This document shows, piece after piece, positions 42,810 through 53,100 of a stretch of DNA of 64,000 nucleotides (position 1 is its first letter; each line of letters opens with the position of its first letter). The notes beneath the pieces are model-generated. The model was not told the origin of the DNA. It did no database searches and saw nothing but the letters and a program-made list of their open reading frames with translations. This DNA is from Streptomyces sp. TSRI0107 (GTDB lineage: Bacteria > Actinomycetota > Actinomycetes > Streptomycetales > Streptomycetaceae). Location of the stretch: NCBI RefSeq assembly GCF_001905845.1, contig NZ_LIVZ01000018.1:1-64000 (forward strand), in the 5' to 3' direction. The translations under genes and the position numbers were made by a program.

Positions 42810-42826
42810 CGATGAAATCTCGATGA
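42810..42826 (-). promoter_or_regulatory. Direct repeat, putative SARP site (acylase operon)
   Basis: On the plus strand CGATGA-AATCT-CGATGA; in gene sense TCATCG-AGATT-TCATCG, hexamers 11 bases apart. A -10-like CTAGCG begins 8 bases after the second repeat, the same layout as at 35521. It lies 60 bases upstream of the acylase start. Confidence 0.62.
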
Positions 42827-43051
42827 TGCCGCGGCACCCCAGGGGCGCCGGCGCCGTCCGCCGCTCCGCCCGGCCCTGAGAGGCCGGGGCGAACGGCATA
42901 ACCGACGCGCCGACGTCTGTCAGTCCGTAATCTTCCGGGGTCTCCCGGGGCTGTCCCGTTGCTACCTTCCAGACCGCCCGCTCCTCGGCCACGCGGGTAT
43001 CCCGCACGTCCATCCCATTCACCCCGAGATTGCGAGGGGGAGGAGCGTCTC

Positions 43052-44569
43052 GTGCTTGCTGGACTTTCCCGACGCGCACCGGCCTGTGTCCTCGCCGTTG
43101 CGGCGGCCCTGCTGCTGCCGGCGCTGGTGCCCGCTGCTCCGGCCGCGGCGCGGACCGCCGCGGCCGAAACCGCGGCGTGCCCGGCCGCCGGTTTTGTGTC
43201 CCAGCACTTCCACAGCGGCCACAACGGCGTCGACATCGCCAACGATGTCGGGACGCCGATCTATGCCGTAGGCGACGGTGAGGTGACCATCTCCGGGCGC
43301 GAGCCCGGCTACGGCCAGTGGATCCGGGTCCAGCACCCCGACGGGAGGATCTCCGAGTACGGGCACATGTCCCGGCGGGATGTCTCCGTCGGTGACCGTG
43401 TCGCGGCAGGTCAGCAGATCGCCCTGATGGGCTCTGAGGGGCAGTCCACCGGCCCCCACCTCCATCTGCGGATCTGGGGTGACCGGTCCGCCTCCTACGG
43501 CATCGACCCCGAGGTCTACCTCGCCGAGCGCGGCGTCGTGCTGCCCTGCACTCCGGGCAACGGCCCGCGGCCCCGGCCGCTTGTGTATCCGGCGGAGTCG
43601 GGCCGGGTGGTGTCGGCGCGGTCGGCGGACGGGCGTCTCGAGGTGTTCGCCGCCGGAGCCGACGGCATCCACCACGCCTGGCAGCAGGAGGTCAACGGCA
43701 ACTGGTCGGCCTGGGAGGCCCTCGGGGGCCCCGGCAACGCGGAGCTCGCGATCGCGCCCAGCGCCGACGGCCGCCTGGAGCTGTTCGCCCTCAACGGCAG
43801 CACCTTCCAGCACCGCTGGCAGCTGAGCCCGTCCGGTGGCTGGTCGAACTGGGAATCCTTCGGCGGTGGCGGCCGGGACACCGCGGCCGGTGTCAACGCC
43901 GACGGCCGTATCGAGGTCTACGCGTCCGGCCCGGTCGGGCTCTTCCACCGTTATCAACTGGCCCCGAACGGCGGCTGGTCGGAGTGGGAGCCCACCGGCG
44001 GCGGCCCCACCGACAGCCGCGTGGAGATGGAGAAGTCGCCCGACGGGCGCCTGGAGGTCTTCGCCCTCAACGGCGATACCTTCCAGCACCGGTACCAGAC
44101 GGCCCCCAACGGCGGCTGGTCCCCGTGGGGCGCCTTCGGCGAGGGCGGCCGCGACCTGACCGTCGACCACAATGCCGACGGCCGCCTGGAGGTCTTCGCC
44201 TCCGGACCGGTCGGCGTTTTCCACAAATACCAGACGAGCCCCACCAGTTGGTCCGAATGGGAGCCGACCGGAGGCCCCGCCGGCTCGCAGCTCACCAGCG
44301 AACGTACCCCCGACGGGCGCGTGGAGGTCTTCGCCATGAACGGCAGCACCGCCATGCACATGTGGCAGAGCGCCGTCAACGCGCCCTACAGCGACTGGGC
44401 CGCCTTCGGAACCGGCGGCACCGAAGTCACCGCCGCCACCAACGCCGACGGCCGGATCGAGATCTTCGGCACGAGCCACGCCGGCACCTTCCACAAATGG
44501 CAGACCGGCTTCACCACCTGGTCCGAATGGAGCTGGGTCAACGACACCCCCGGCCCCACCCTGAACTGA
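43052..44569 (+). CDS. Secreted M23 peptidase/PLL-type propeller protein
   Basis: The 505-residue product has a signal peptide (ending 'PAAPAAARTA') and an M23/LytM metallopeptidase domain (~45-165) with Zn ligands in 'HSGHNGVDIAND' and 'TGPHLHLRIW'. Seven or so 'ADGRLEVFA' repeats (~185-500) then form a PLL-type lectin propeller. The last repeat is nearly the same as in the 35618 protein ('EVTAATNADGRIEIFGTSHA'). It should bind cell-surface glycan and cut peptidoglycan cross-links. GTG 43052 has GGGGGAGGAG eight bases upstream. It is divergent from the acylase operon. Confidence 0.85.
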   Translation: MLAGLSRRAPACVLAVAAALLLPALVPAAPAAARTAAAETAACPAAGFVSQHFHSGHNGVDIANDVGTPIYAVGDGEVTISGREPGYGQWIRVQHPDGRISEYGHMSRRDVSVGDRVAAGQQIALMGSEGQSTGPHLHLRIWGDRSASYGIDPEVYLAERGVVLPCTPGNGPRPRPLVYPAESGRVVSARSADGRLEVFAAGADGIHHAWQQEVNGNWSAWEALGGPGNAELAIAPSADGRLELFALNGSTFQHRWQLSPSGGWSNWESFGGGGRDTAAGVNADGRIEVYASGPVGLFHRYQLAPNGGWSEWEPTGGGPTDSRVEMEKSPDGRLEVFALNGDTFQHRYQTAPNGGWSPWGAFGEGGRDLTVDHNADGRLEVFASGPVGVFHKYQTSPTSWSEWEPTGGPAGSQLTSERTPDGRVEVFAMNGSTAMHMWQSAVNAPYSDWAAFGTGGTEVTAATNADGRIEIFGTSHAGTFHKWQTGFTTWSEWSWVNDTPGPTLN

Positions 44570-44658
44570 CCCTCTCCCCCAACCCCCTCGATCTGTCCCG
44601 TGGTCGGCTGTGCCCTGTACGGCGCGCGGCCGACCAGGCGGTCTTTCTGGAGTGACTC

Positions 44659-46689
44659 GTGCTTCCGATCAGCAGACGGAGCCTGTTGCGCGGTGTTGCG
44701 GGGGCGGGCGTCCTCCCGTTCCTGGGCGCCGGCCCGGCCGGCGCCGCGGCCTCCGAGGAGGCCCTGGCCCCGCACTGGGCCGGTGCGGGACCCTTCACGT
44801 ACGTCTACGATCCGTCCACCCCGGCCGGCCCGCGCTACCTCAACGACCACACGCTGATCAAGGCTCAGGGCCGCTGGCACCTGTTCGGCATCGTCGGGGA
44901 CAGCGCGCCGCGCGGCGAGGCCCCGGACAGCTCGGCGGAGATCACCTTCGCCCACGCCTCCGCGGCGAGCCCGCACGGGCCGTGGACCACCCACGCCGAC
45001 GCGCTCACCGTCGACCCGTCCTATTTCGGCGAGGAACACCTGTGGGCGCCGCACGTCGTCGAGGCCGACGGCACGTACTGGATGTTCTACGCCGCGGGCG
45101 GCGGGAGCGGCGCCGCGATCAACCTCGCCACCTCGACCGACCTGTTCACCTGGACCCGGGAGCCGTCCGGCCCGCTGTTCCGGGGGCTCGCCGCGCGTGA
45201 CCCCATGGTGCTGCGGGTCGGCGGCGAGTGGGTCATGTACTACACAGAACTCTCGGGCGCGGGCGGCCACCATGTCGTGGCCTACCGGCGTTCCGCCGAT
45301 CTGCTGCACTGGAGCGAGCCGGGCGTGGCGTTCACCGACGCGAGCACGGACGCGACCGTCTCGGTCACCGAGTCGCCGTGCGTCGTCGAACGGGACGGCT
45401 GGTACTACCTGTTCATCGGACCCCGCAACGGCTACGAGGGCACCGACGTACTGGCGTCGCGGGACCCCTTCCACTTCGAACTGGCCGGGTACGCGGGACA
45501 TGTGGCCGGTCACGCCGTCGAGGTCGTGCGAGACGGGGAGGCGTGGTACGCCGGCGCCGCGGGCTGGTTCCGCCACGGGCTGTACGTGGCGCCCCTGTAC
45601 TGGCGGGACACGCCACCGCCGTGGCAGAGCCCCGACAACCCGGTGGCCGGCCTCGATGTGCACGGCCGGCTGACGGTCTTCGCACTCGACGCCACCGACC
45701 GCTCGATGCTGCGGCGCGTCCAGACCGACCCGTACGCCGACACCTGGTCGGAGTGGGAGCCCTTCGGGGGGCCGGCCGGCGCGGATCCCACCCTAGGCCG
45801 CAACGTCAGCGGCAGGCTCGAGGTGTTCTCCCTCGCCCCGGGCGGCGTCAACCTGCACCACCGGGTGCAGCGGCCGGACGGTGGCTGGCACGCCTGGGAG
45901 GAGTTCGGCGGCCCGGCCGGGGCAGCCCCTGCCGTCGCCCGGGACGCCGACGGCCGGCTGGAGGTGTTCGCCCTGAGCCCCGGCGGCGCCTCCGTCGCGC
46001 GGCGCCGGCAGGGTGCGCCCGGATCCCTGAGCTGGGATCCGTGGGAGCCCGGCTTCGGCGGGTCGGCGGGCGCGCCACCGGTGGTCGCGGCGAACGCGGA
46101 CGGCCGGCTGGAGGTGTTCGCCCTCTCCCCCGGCGGCTCCGCGATCTACCACCGCTGGCAGCAGGCGCCCGGCGGCCCGTGGACCGCGGGATGGCACCGG
46201 TTCGGCACCGCGGCCGGCGCCGCGCCTCGGGTGGCCAGGGACGGCAGCGGCCGGCTCGCCGTCGCCGCGATCGGTCCGTCGGGTGTGGGGGCCTTCGCCC
46301 GGCGTCAGGCCGTGCCGAGCGGTGGCTGGGACGACTGGCTGGGGCTGTTCGGCTGGAGCGCCGCCGCCCCGGCGTTCGCCGCCAACGCCGACGGCCGGCT
46401 GGAGGCGTTCTCCGTCACGCCCGGGGGCGCCCGGCTGGGCCACCGCTGGCAGGTCGCTCCGGGCGGGGACTGGCATCCCGGCGGCGAGTTCGGTGAGCCC
46501 GGCATCAGGCTCGTCGCCACACCCACTGCCGCGCTCGACTCCACCGGGCGGCTGCACGTCTTCGCCGTCACGGTCGCGGGCGGGATACGGACCCGCGTCC
46601 AGGACCGGCCGAGCGGCGGGTGGCAACCATGGACGGCCTTCGGCGACCGCAGGGTCGCGCCTCTCGTGTCGGGCAGTCCCGCTCTGTGA
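44659..46689 (+). CDS. Secreted GH43-like/propeller-repeat protein
   Basis: The product has 676 residues. A Tat-type signal ('ISRRSLLRGVAGAG') precedes a five-bladed glycosidase-like domain (~40-330) with family GH43/GH32-type acidic positions: Asp in 'RYLNDHTLIKAQG', Asp in 'AARDPMVLRVGG' and Glu in 'VTESPCVVERDGWYY'. The C-terminal ~340 residues carry 'ADGRLEVFALSPGG...HRWQ' repeats similar to, but more diverged than, the two PLL proteins upstream. It starts at GTG 44659, 89 bases after the M23 gene. The substrate is probably a furanosidic or other polysaccharide; this is not certain. Confidence 0.75.
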   Translation: MLPISRRSLLRGVAGAGVLPFLGAGPAGAAASEEALAPHWAGAGPFTYVYDPSTPAGPRYLNDHTLIKAQGRWHLFGIVGDSAPRGEAPDSSAEITFAHASAASPHGPWTTHADALTVDPSYFGEEHLWAPHVVEADGTYWMFYAAGGGSGAAINLATSTDLFTWTREPSGPLFRGLAARDPMVLRVGGEWVMYYTELSGAGGHHVVAYRRSADLLHWSEPGVAFTDASTDATVSVTESPCVVERDGWYYLFIGPRNGYEGTDVLASRDPFHFELAGYAGHVAGHAVEVVRDGEAWYAGAAGWFRHGLYVAPLYWRDTPPPWQSPDNPVAGLDVHGRLTVFALDATDRSMLRRVQTDPYADTWSEWEPFGGPAGADPTLGRNVSGRLEVFSLAPGGVNLHHRVQRPDGGWHAWEEFGGPAGAAPAVARDADGRLEVFALSPGGASVARRRQGAPGSLSWDPWEPGFGGSAGAPPVVAANADGRLEVFALSPGGSAIYHRWQQAPGGPWTAGWHRFGTAAGAAPRVARDGSGRLAVAAIGPSGVGAFARRQAVPSGGWDDWLGLFGWSAAAPAFAANADGRLEAFSVTPGGARLGHRWQVAPGGDWHPGGEFGEPGIRLVATPTAALDSTGRLHVFAVTVAGGIRTRVQDRPSGGWQPWTAFGDRRVAPLVSGSPAL

Positions 46690-47136
46690 GCGACAGGGTG
46701 CGGATCTCGCCAAGTGAACGGGGACATCAGTGTTTCGTCGGCGCCGGGAAGTCGCCCGGTACGCCGGTTCCTTCTGTCCCCGCACGGTGACTTTCCCCAC
46801 CTTGCGCGACACGGCACGAGGCATTCGCACCCGGCACGGGAGGACACCTCCCGCCCCGGGCCGTCCGCGGCGGCAGGCCGTTGCCGCGTCGCCTCGGCGG
46901 GAGACCCCCGGGCCGAACACCCGGGCACAGACCCGGAAACAGCCGCAAATCGGCGCCCCTGGCACGGAACCGTGGTGACCTGAGGCACAGCGAACGGCGC
47001 GCCCCGCGCAGCACGTCTCGGACGCCCTGGTGAGAGCGGTCCAGGAGCCTCCTCGCCCCCATGCGGCGGGGCCGGCCCGGCCCCGTCGGCGGTCCCGGTG
47101 AAGTGGCCGAAGTACGCCGGTGAACTCTGGTGACCC
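46690..47136. other. Intergenic stretch without supported gene
   Basis: About 450 bases between the glycosidase-propeller gene and the FHA gene. Overlapping frames are Arg/Pro-rich with no domain. A promoter for the FHA-kinase pair must lie here, but I cannot point to it. Confidence 0.5.
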
Positions 47137-47997
47137 GTGAGTATCGTTCCGCTCGTCCGGCAAGTGCGACGTGGGGGCACGGGGGGTGCGGTGAGCGGCG
47201 TAGTGGTCCATCTGCCGCAGGGAAGCGGTGGCGCCGACGGCGGCGAACCGCACGGTGACGCGGTGACGTTGCGGCTCGGCCCCGGCGAGGTCGCCCGCTT
47301 CGGACGGGGCTCCGCGACGGTTCCCGTGGAGCTCCGTCTCGCCGACCCCGCGATCTCCCGGCTCGCCGGGGAGATCCGCGTGACCGACGACCACTGGCAG
47401 CTGACGAACCACAGCACCACCCACAGCTATCTCGTGGAGAATCCGGAGGGAGCGGGGGAATACCTGAGGGTTCCGCCGCGACGGGTCGGGGCTCCCATCC
47501 CGTTCGAGTTCTCCCGCGTCGTGCTGCCGACCCGCGGTGACGCCCCCATCTCCTTCCAGGTGTTCGCCCCCGACCACCTCTACCTCGACCCGGAGGCGGG
47601 CGTTCCGTGGGGAACGAGCACGGTCACCGCGTACTCCCTGGACGAGACGGCCACGTACTTCCTGGTCCTGGTCGCACTCTGCGAACCGCGCCTGCGTGAC
47701 CAGTCCCGCGTGGCGGTCCCCACCACTCCCCAGATCGTCGAGCGGCTCAGCGGGCACGTCACCGGCGGCACGCTGACCGCGCGGGCGGTCAGCTCGCACA
47801 TCGACTACCTCGCCGAGGAGAAGCTGCGCATCGGCGTCGCGGACGCCCACGAGCCCGGCAAGGGCGACCGCCGCAACGGCAAGCGGGAAGAGATCGTCGG
47901 GCTCGCGCTGCGGTTCGGGCTCGTACAGGAAGAGCACCTCGCGCTGCTGCCGCCGCTGACCGGGGCCGGCGGGCGGGAGCGGCCGGCAGCACGATGA
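47137..47997 (+). CDS. FHA-domain protein paired with Ser/Thr kinase
   Basis: The product has up to 286 residues. The first ~120 match an FHA phosphothreonine-binding fold, with 'GEVARFGRGS' and 'LADPAISRLAGEIRVTDDHW' in the places of the FHA Gly-Arg and Ser-x-x-His motifs. The second half ('YFLVLVALCEPRLRD', 'SSHIDYLAEEKLRIGVADAH') resembles a winged-helix domain. GTG 47137 is the longest start; GTG 47191 ('VSGVVVHLP') is an alternative. Its stop overlaps the kinase ATG (ATGA), so the kinase probably phosphorylates or is guided by this protein. Confidence 0.75.
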   Translation: MSIVPLVRQVRRGGTGGAVSGVVVHLPQGSGGADGGEPHGDAVTLRLGPGEVARFGRGSATVPVELRLADPAISRLAGEIRVTDDHWQLTNHSTTHSYLVENPEGAGEYLRVPPRRVGAPIPFEFSRVVLPTRGDAPISFQVFAPDHLYLDPEAGVPWGTSTVTAYSLDETATYFLVLVALCEPRLRDQSRVAVPTTPQIVERLSGHVTGGTLTARAVSSHIDYLAEEKLRIGVADAHEPGKGDRRNGKREEIVGLALRFGLVQEEHLALLPPLTGAGGRERPAAR

Positions 47998-49427
47998 CAC
48001 CGCCGCACGGCCATGGGGACACCGCGGAACACGACCGCGCCGACCTGCTCCCACCCGGCTGTCAGGTGGGCGACTGGGTGGTCACCGAGCTGATCGGGGC
48101 GGGAGGCTGGTCCACCGTCTACGCGGCGCGGCCTGCCGACGGGGACCGGGGCGGAACCGGTGACGCCCGCGCGGGCCGGTCCTCGCCACCCGCCGACGTC
48201 GCGCTCAAGATCATGCCGACCGCGGGGCTCGCGCCGCGACAGGCGCGCAGGATCGTGGAGTCCGCCCGCCGCGAGGTCGAGCTCGGGCGCAGGGCCGGAC
48301 ATCCCCGGCTGATCGGTCTCCTGGAGTCGTTCGTTCTCGCCGCACCCGACCGTCCCTCCCTGGAGGGCGCGATCGTCCTGGTCATGGAGCGGGCCGCGGG
48401 CAGTCTGCGGGAACTCGTCGACGCGGGCGTGCCCGAGGCCGATCGCGCACGGCTGATCGCCGGAATCTGCGAGGGACTCTCCCATCTCCACCGGTCGGGC
48501 TGGGTCCACGCGGATCTCAAGCCGGAGAACGTCCTCCTGGGCCGGGACCGGTCCGTGAAGCTGTCGGACTTCGGCCTCGCCACCGAGCTGACGGGGACCC
48601 ACGGCTACGCGCCGCCCATGGGCACTTTGGACTACCTGCCGCCCGAGCGCTGGAAGGCCCCCCTCGGCGAACTGGGCGTGCGGGTCCGGCCGACCGCAGA
48701 CATCTGGGCCCTGGGCATCCTCATTCACGAGGTCTTCGCCTCGGGCGCCTCGCCGTTCCCCGGCGCCACACCGATGGCACGGGGCGCCGCGGTCCAGGAG
48801 TACGGCGAGGGGCGTGCCCCGCTGCGCATGGACCATGCCGTGCCGCCGTTCTGGCGCGCGCTGATCGCCGACTGCCTCGCCCCGACCCACGCGGCGCGCG
48901 CCCCGCACACCGCCGAGAGCCTGCTCGCTCGTATCACCGCCCAGCGGGAGACACCCGGGGCGGGGCGGCTGCGGGGCCGGGCCCGCGCCGCCGTCCTCGC
49001 CACCACGCTGTGCGGGGTTGCCGGCGCGGCCCTGTGTTCGGACGCGGTACGGGCGGGCTCGTCCGCACAGTCCGGCCGTACGGGCGCCGCGGTCGCCACC
49101 GTCCGGGTGTTCAACGCGGAGCGGGGCTGCCAGGAGCGGGTCGACCGGGACCGGCAGTGCAGTCTGGGCCTGGCGATCGACCCCGCGCAGCCCTACACCG
49201 CGGAGAACGTCGTACCGACCAGGGTGTGGCACGGCGACGTCCTCACCGCGGACTGCGAGCTGCCCGACGGGCAGCCCATCATCGACGAGGCGGACCAGCG
49301 GTCCACCCACTGGTACCGCGTCCGCCTCCCGCCCGGCTCCGCGCCCCCCACGGCCTGGCTCCCTGCCGTACGGACCAGGGAACGGCCGGCGCTGCCTGAG
49401 TGCCCGCACCCCCCGGCCGTGCGCTGA
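47994..49427 (+). CDS. Membrane serine/threonine protein kinase
   Basis: The 477-residue product has an N-terminal Hanks-type kinase domain: glycine loop 'ELIGAGGWSTVYAA', Lys72 in 'DVALKIM', catalytic 'HADLKPENV' (Asp174) and the magnesium-binding 'DFG' at 192-194. A single membrane helix near 335-355 ('AAVLATTLCGVAGAALC') is followed by an extracellular ~110-residue domain with 'GCQERVDRDRQCSLGL' that may be SH3-like. It is translationally coupled to the FHA gene. It probably senses an external signal and phosphorylates cytoplasmic targets. Confidence 0.9.
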   Translation: MTPPHGHGDTAEHDRADLLPPGCQVGDWVVTELIGAGGWSTVYAARPADGDRGGTGDARAGRSSPPADVALKIMPTAGLAPRQARRIVESARREVELGRRAGHPRLIGLLESFVLAAPDRPSLEGAIVLVMERAAGSLRELVDAGVPEADRARLIAGICEGLSHLHRSGWVHADLKPENVLLGRDRSVKLSDFGLATELTGTHGYAPPMGTLDYLPPERWKAPLGELGVRVRPTADIWALGILIHEVFASGASPFPGATPMARGAAVQEYGEGRAPLRMDHAVPPFWRALIADCLAPTHAARAPHTAESLLARITAQRETPGAGRLRGRARAAVLATTLCGVAGAALCSDAVRAGSSAQSGRTGAAVATVRVFNAERGCQERVDRDRQCSLGLAIDPAQPYTAENVVPTRVWHGDVLTADCELPDGQPIIDEADQRSTHWYRVRLPPGSAPPTAWLPAVRTRERPALPECPHPPAVR

Positions 49428-49507
49428 CGCACCTCGACGCGCATCGACGAAGGTCGCGCATCATGGAAGGTGGGGGGGTGGGTGGGGAGCGTCGATGAGG
49501 AGTGGCG

Positions 49508-49590
49508 ATGACGCTGTCGTTCCTTGAGCCCCTCTACGCGGAGCCGGGCCCGTTCGCCTCCGTGTACCTGGACACCTCCCGGGACGTTGT
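49508..49590 (+). pseudogene. N-terminal scrap of a baeRF/Vms1-like gene
   Basis: The first ~30 codons ('MTLSFLEPLYAEPGPFASVY', 'LDTSRDV') match the start of the actinobacterial Rv2629-like (eRF1/Vms1-type) family. The gene is then cut, and an oppositely oriented TPR remnant begins at the same point. A GGAG precedes the start, so the promoter end was kept and the body lost. Confidence 0.5.
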
Positions 49591-50139
49591 AGAAGCCCAC
49601 CGCACGATCGGGGTTGTCGGGGGGTGTGGTGTCCACGGCCTCCTGGAGGTGGCCGACGGCGGCCTCCAGGTCCGTCGGCGCTCCGGTCCGCTTGAACCGG
49701 GCCTGCAACGCGGCCCCGAGGTTGGACAGATACCTCGCGCGGTCGGGGTCGTCGGGAGAGCTTGCCTCCACGCCTTTCCGCAGGTGATCGATGGCAGCTT
49801 CGAGGTCATGCATCGCGCCCCTGTGCTCAAACCGACGCATGAGGGCGCTCCCGAGTTGGAGAGGAGTCCTGCGCGGTCCGCGTGACCGATGGGGGTGGTC
49901 TTCAGCGCCAGCCGGAAGCAGTCGACGGCGGTCTCGAGGTCCGCACCTGCCTGACCCCACTCGAACCGAACGAGCAGCGCGGATCCCAGGGTGGACTGGT
50001 AACCGACACGGCCCGGTTTGTCGGCGGGGGTGGCCAAGAGGATGCGCCGCCAAAGATCCACCGTTGCGGAGAGCTGCTCCGGCTCAGGTGGCCCGTACCT
50101 CGGCACGACGGACCAGGGCCGGGACTCGGCCGCCTCCAC
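49590..50139 (-). pseudogene. TPR-repeat remnant, frameshifted
   Basis: Two minus frames contain consecutive TPR-like repeats of the CHAT-associated type: 'PGRVGYQSTLGSALLVRFEW' in the first, then 'MRRFEHRGAMHDLEAAIDHL' and 'LSNLGAALQARFKRTGAPTD' in the second. A frameshift near 49845 separates them, and the C-terminus is lost where it meets the Rv2629-like scrap. It lies 55 bases downstream of the intact CHAT gene and may be part of a second, dead CHAT-TPR gene. Confidence 0.6.
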
Positions 50140-50193
50140 CCGGCTCCGAACTCAGGCTCTCGACAGCCGGCCCGGACCGGGCAGAGGGCTCAC

Positions 50194-53100
50194 TCAGGGC
50201 CCCGCGTGCACGAACTGGGTCCACATGCTGGGCCGGGACGGATGGGCGTCCCGGAGGGAGCGGACCGTGTGGTGGAGTGCCTCGGCCAAGAGGCCGACCT
50301 CGAGGCGGCCGTCTCGTACCGTGCGCCGATAGGTGTCCACACCGACAGCCGCCGAGGCGTGGTCCCACACCGACCACAGAGTGCCGATCACGTGCCGCCA
50401 CCCGGCGTACCGCAGGGCCGTCGACAGGGTGATGGCCTCGTCGAGGTGGCGTTGGCCCGGGGAGGCTGTCTTGCACGCGGACAGGAACGCCAGTTCGCCC
50501 GGCTGGTGTTCGGCGTCGTAGAGCTCTGCCACGCTCAGCAGCCCGTCGTGAAGGACAAGGCCACCGCGCGAGGGGTCGTCGAGGTCCTGGGTGCCGTGAC
50601 AAATGAAGTGCACCCACCGATGCGCGCCGGCGGACCGGCGCACCGCGGCCCGGTTCGCCTCTTCGTCGTCGAGGAAGGTGCATGCCCGCGGCCCGACCAC
50701 CGCGGCGATGCCGTCCCGTTCGAGCCGCGCGTGCCCGAGGTCGTCATGCCCCGGCGTCCGGGACAGAGTGACCACCAGCGGCCGCTCCGGTGCACCGGCC
50801 CCGGGCGCCGGCCAGGGTTCCGACGAGCCGGTCAGGGCGCGGTCGGTGAGCGCTCGCAGGGTCGGTGTGTACGACGAGATCACCCGGTCCATGGCGGTGC
50901 GGCCGTCACGTGCCTGGTGGTGGCCCGCGGCGTGCAGCGGCAGAAGAGCGAGCGGCCCCGTCGGGCACCACCAGACGCGCGGCCAGTGACCTCCTGCGGC
51001 GACGGGAGCGTCATGGCCCATGGCGTCGAGAATGCGACCGACGATGGTGTCCCAGAGCCACGTGTTGGTGCGGGTGAGCACCTGCTCCAACCGCACCCGT
51101 GCGGTGAAACGGCGCGGTCCCTCCTCGAACTCGGCGAGTGCCTCCAGATGACACTGCGCGGTGCGGTGCACCTCCTCAGCGGTGATGGGCAGCTCCACCA
51201 CGCGGACCTCTGACGCGCTCACCACGAGGGCGTCGCAGCGACGGGCCGCGACGTTGACGATGACGACGGGCTCCTGTCGCAGAGCGCGCTGCAGCACCGA
51301 CAGGTCCGGGGCACGCAGAAAGCTCTCGAACCGCGGTGTCCGGCGGGCCTTGTCGACGAGGTCCTCCCAACGCCGGGCGAGGACCTGCCGGTGGTCGTCG
51401 CGGCCCTTCGCGGACAGCGCCCTGCCGATGAGTTCCGTCGGCGGGGCGCCCGCGGCCAGGGCGGTCTGCACCTCTTCGAGTTCAGCGGCCAGACCGGGGT
51501 CCGCGCCCCACAGAGACGTCAGGCTGGTGTGCAGCTGCAGCCGTTGCGACCACATGACGGCCCGCCCGTGCTCGAGCAGCTCGACGGCCAGGTCCGGTCT
51601 GCCGACGTCGAGCGCGCAGGCGGCTCCTTCACGGGCTGTTCCGCTGTGGTCGGCGAGTACTTCCTGGCGGCCATGAGGGTCCGTGGCGTTGCGCCAGGCG
51701 AGCAGGGGAAGGAGTTCGACGGCGAGCTGGTACGCACGCAGGGCGTCTGGTGAGGGCGCGTGCTCCGCCCATGACCGCGCGGCCCGGATGCGCAGCGCGG
51801 GTGGGGCCGAGGAGGAGAGCGCGACGGCCTTCCAGGAGGACATCGCCTTCCGCAGACCCTTCGTGCCGTCCAGGCCGGCTCGGAAGCGTGCCATGTGCAT
51901 CAGGCCGAGCTCGTTCTGCACTTCTGGATCGGCCGCCCCCGTCCTCAGCAGGCGGGACCGCCGCAGCACCTTCACGGCACGGTCCAGGTCACGCCTGTCG
52001 CGCAGGGTCTCGAACCGGGTCTGCAGACAGCGGGCGACGAGGACACTGCGCCTCGCGTACTCACGCGTCCCTGGAGGCGTCACCCGGAGGAGGGCGAAAG
52101 CGACTTCGAGTGCCTCCGCAAGGTCGGCGTCGGCGCCCTCACGGACGTACCGCAGGAGCAGGACGCGGCACGCGGCCTCCCCTCCTCTGGCACGGAACCG
52201 CGGCCCGGCGGACACCACGTTCGCCTTGCTCAGGAGTTCGACCGCCTCGTCCATGTGCCCTGCCGGCGCCGGGACGCGCTCGGCGGCCGTCGCCAGTGCC
52301 TCGCCGAGGACGATCTCGGCGTCGGTGACCCGCTCTTCCCGCGGTGGCAGCAGCGACAGCGCCTCCCGGGCCTCGTCCACCGCCCGCTCGATGTCTGCGA
52401 GGAGTCCGCGGTGCTCGAACCGGATCCGCCGGGCCTGGCTCAACTGGAGAAGCATGTCGGCGCGCAGCGCCTCGTCGTCGGCTTCGCCCACCGCGACCAT
52501 GGTCGTGGTGATGGCCTCGTCGAGGTCCGCGGGGCCGGCGGTGAGCGCGAACCGCAGAAGCAGGGCCTGTGCGAGCAGACCGCGGTAGTCGGCGCGCCTG
52601 TGTTCGTCGGTGGCCGTCGCGACCGCTGTCCTGAGGGCGTTGAGCGACCGGGTCAGATCGTCCTGCGAGGCCGTCTTCTCGTATCGGCCGAGGTAGAACT
52701 CCGCCATGGCCCCCTGGATCTCCGGGTGATCCCCCAGCGGCTCGCCCCAGAGCAGGCCGAGCCTGCGGTCCCGCCCGCGCTGGTCCCTGCGGTACCGTGC
52801 GGCCAGCAGGGTGACCGCCAGCGCCCGGTACTCCTTGTTCTCCGGCTCGGCTCCGACAGAGATCTTGGCCGCGGTGACCGCGTCGTCCAGGGCCTTCTCG
52901 ACGCCATGGACGGTATGCAGCACATAGTGGGCCACGGCGAGTTCGTGGTACGCGGCTGCGCGGGCGGCCGCGTCCTTGCGCGCGTCGCCGGCCAGTGCCC
53001 GGGCCGCCTCCAGCCAGCCGAGCAGGTCGGCCGCGTCCTCCGTGTCGGTGTACCGGCGTCGGTGTGCGGTGACCAGCAGACGGGTCGCCGCCGCCCTCGC

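Noticed and set aside
45793..48054. 753-codon minus-strand open frame
   Set aside because: Antisense to the GH43-propeller and FHA genes; low-complexity GC-driven sequence without domains.
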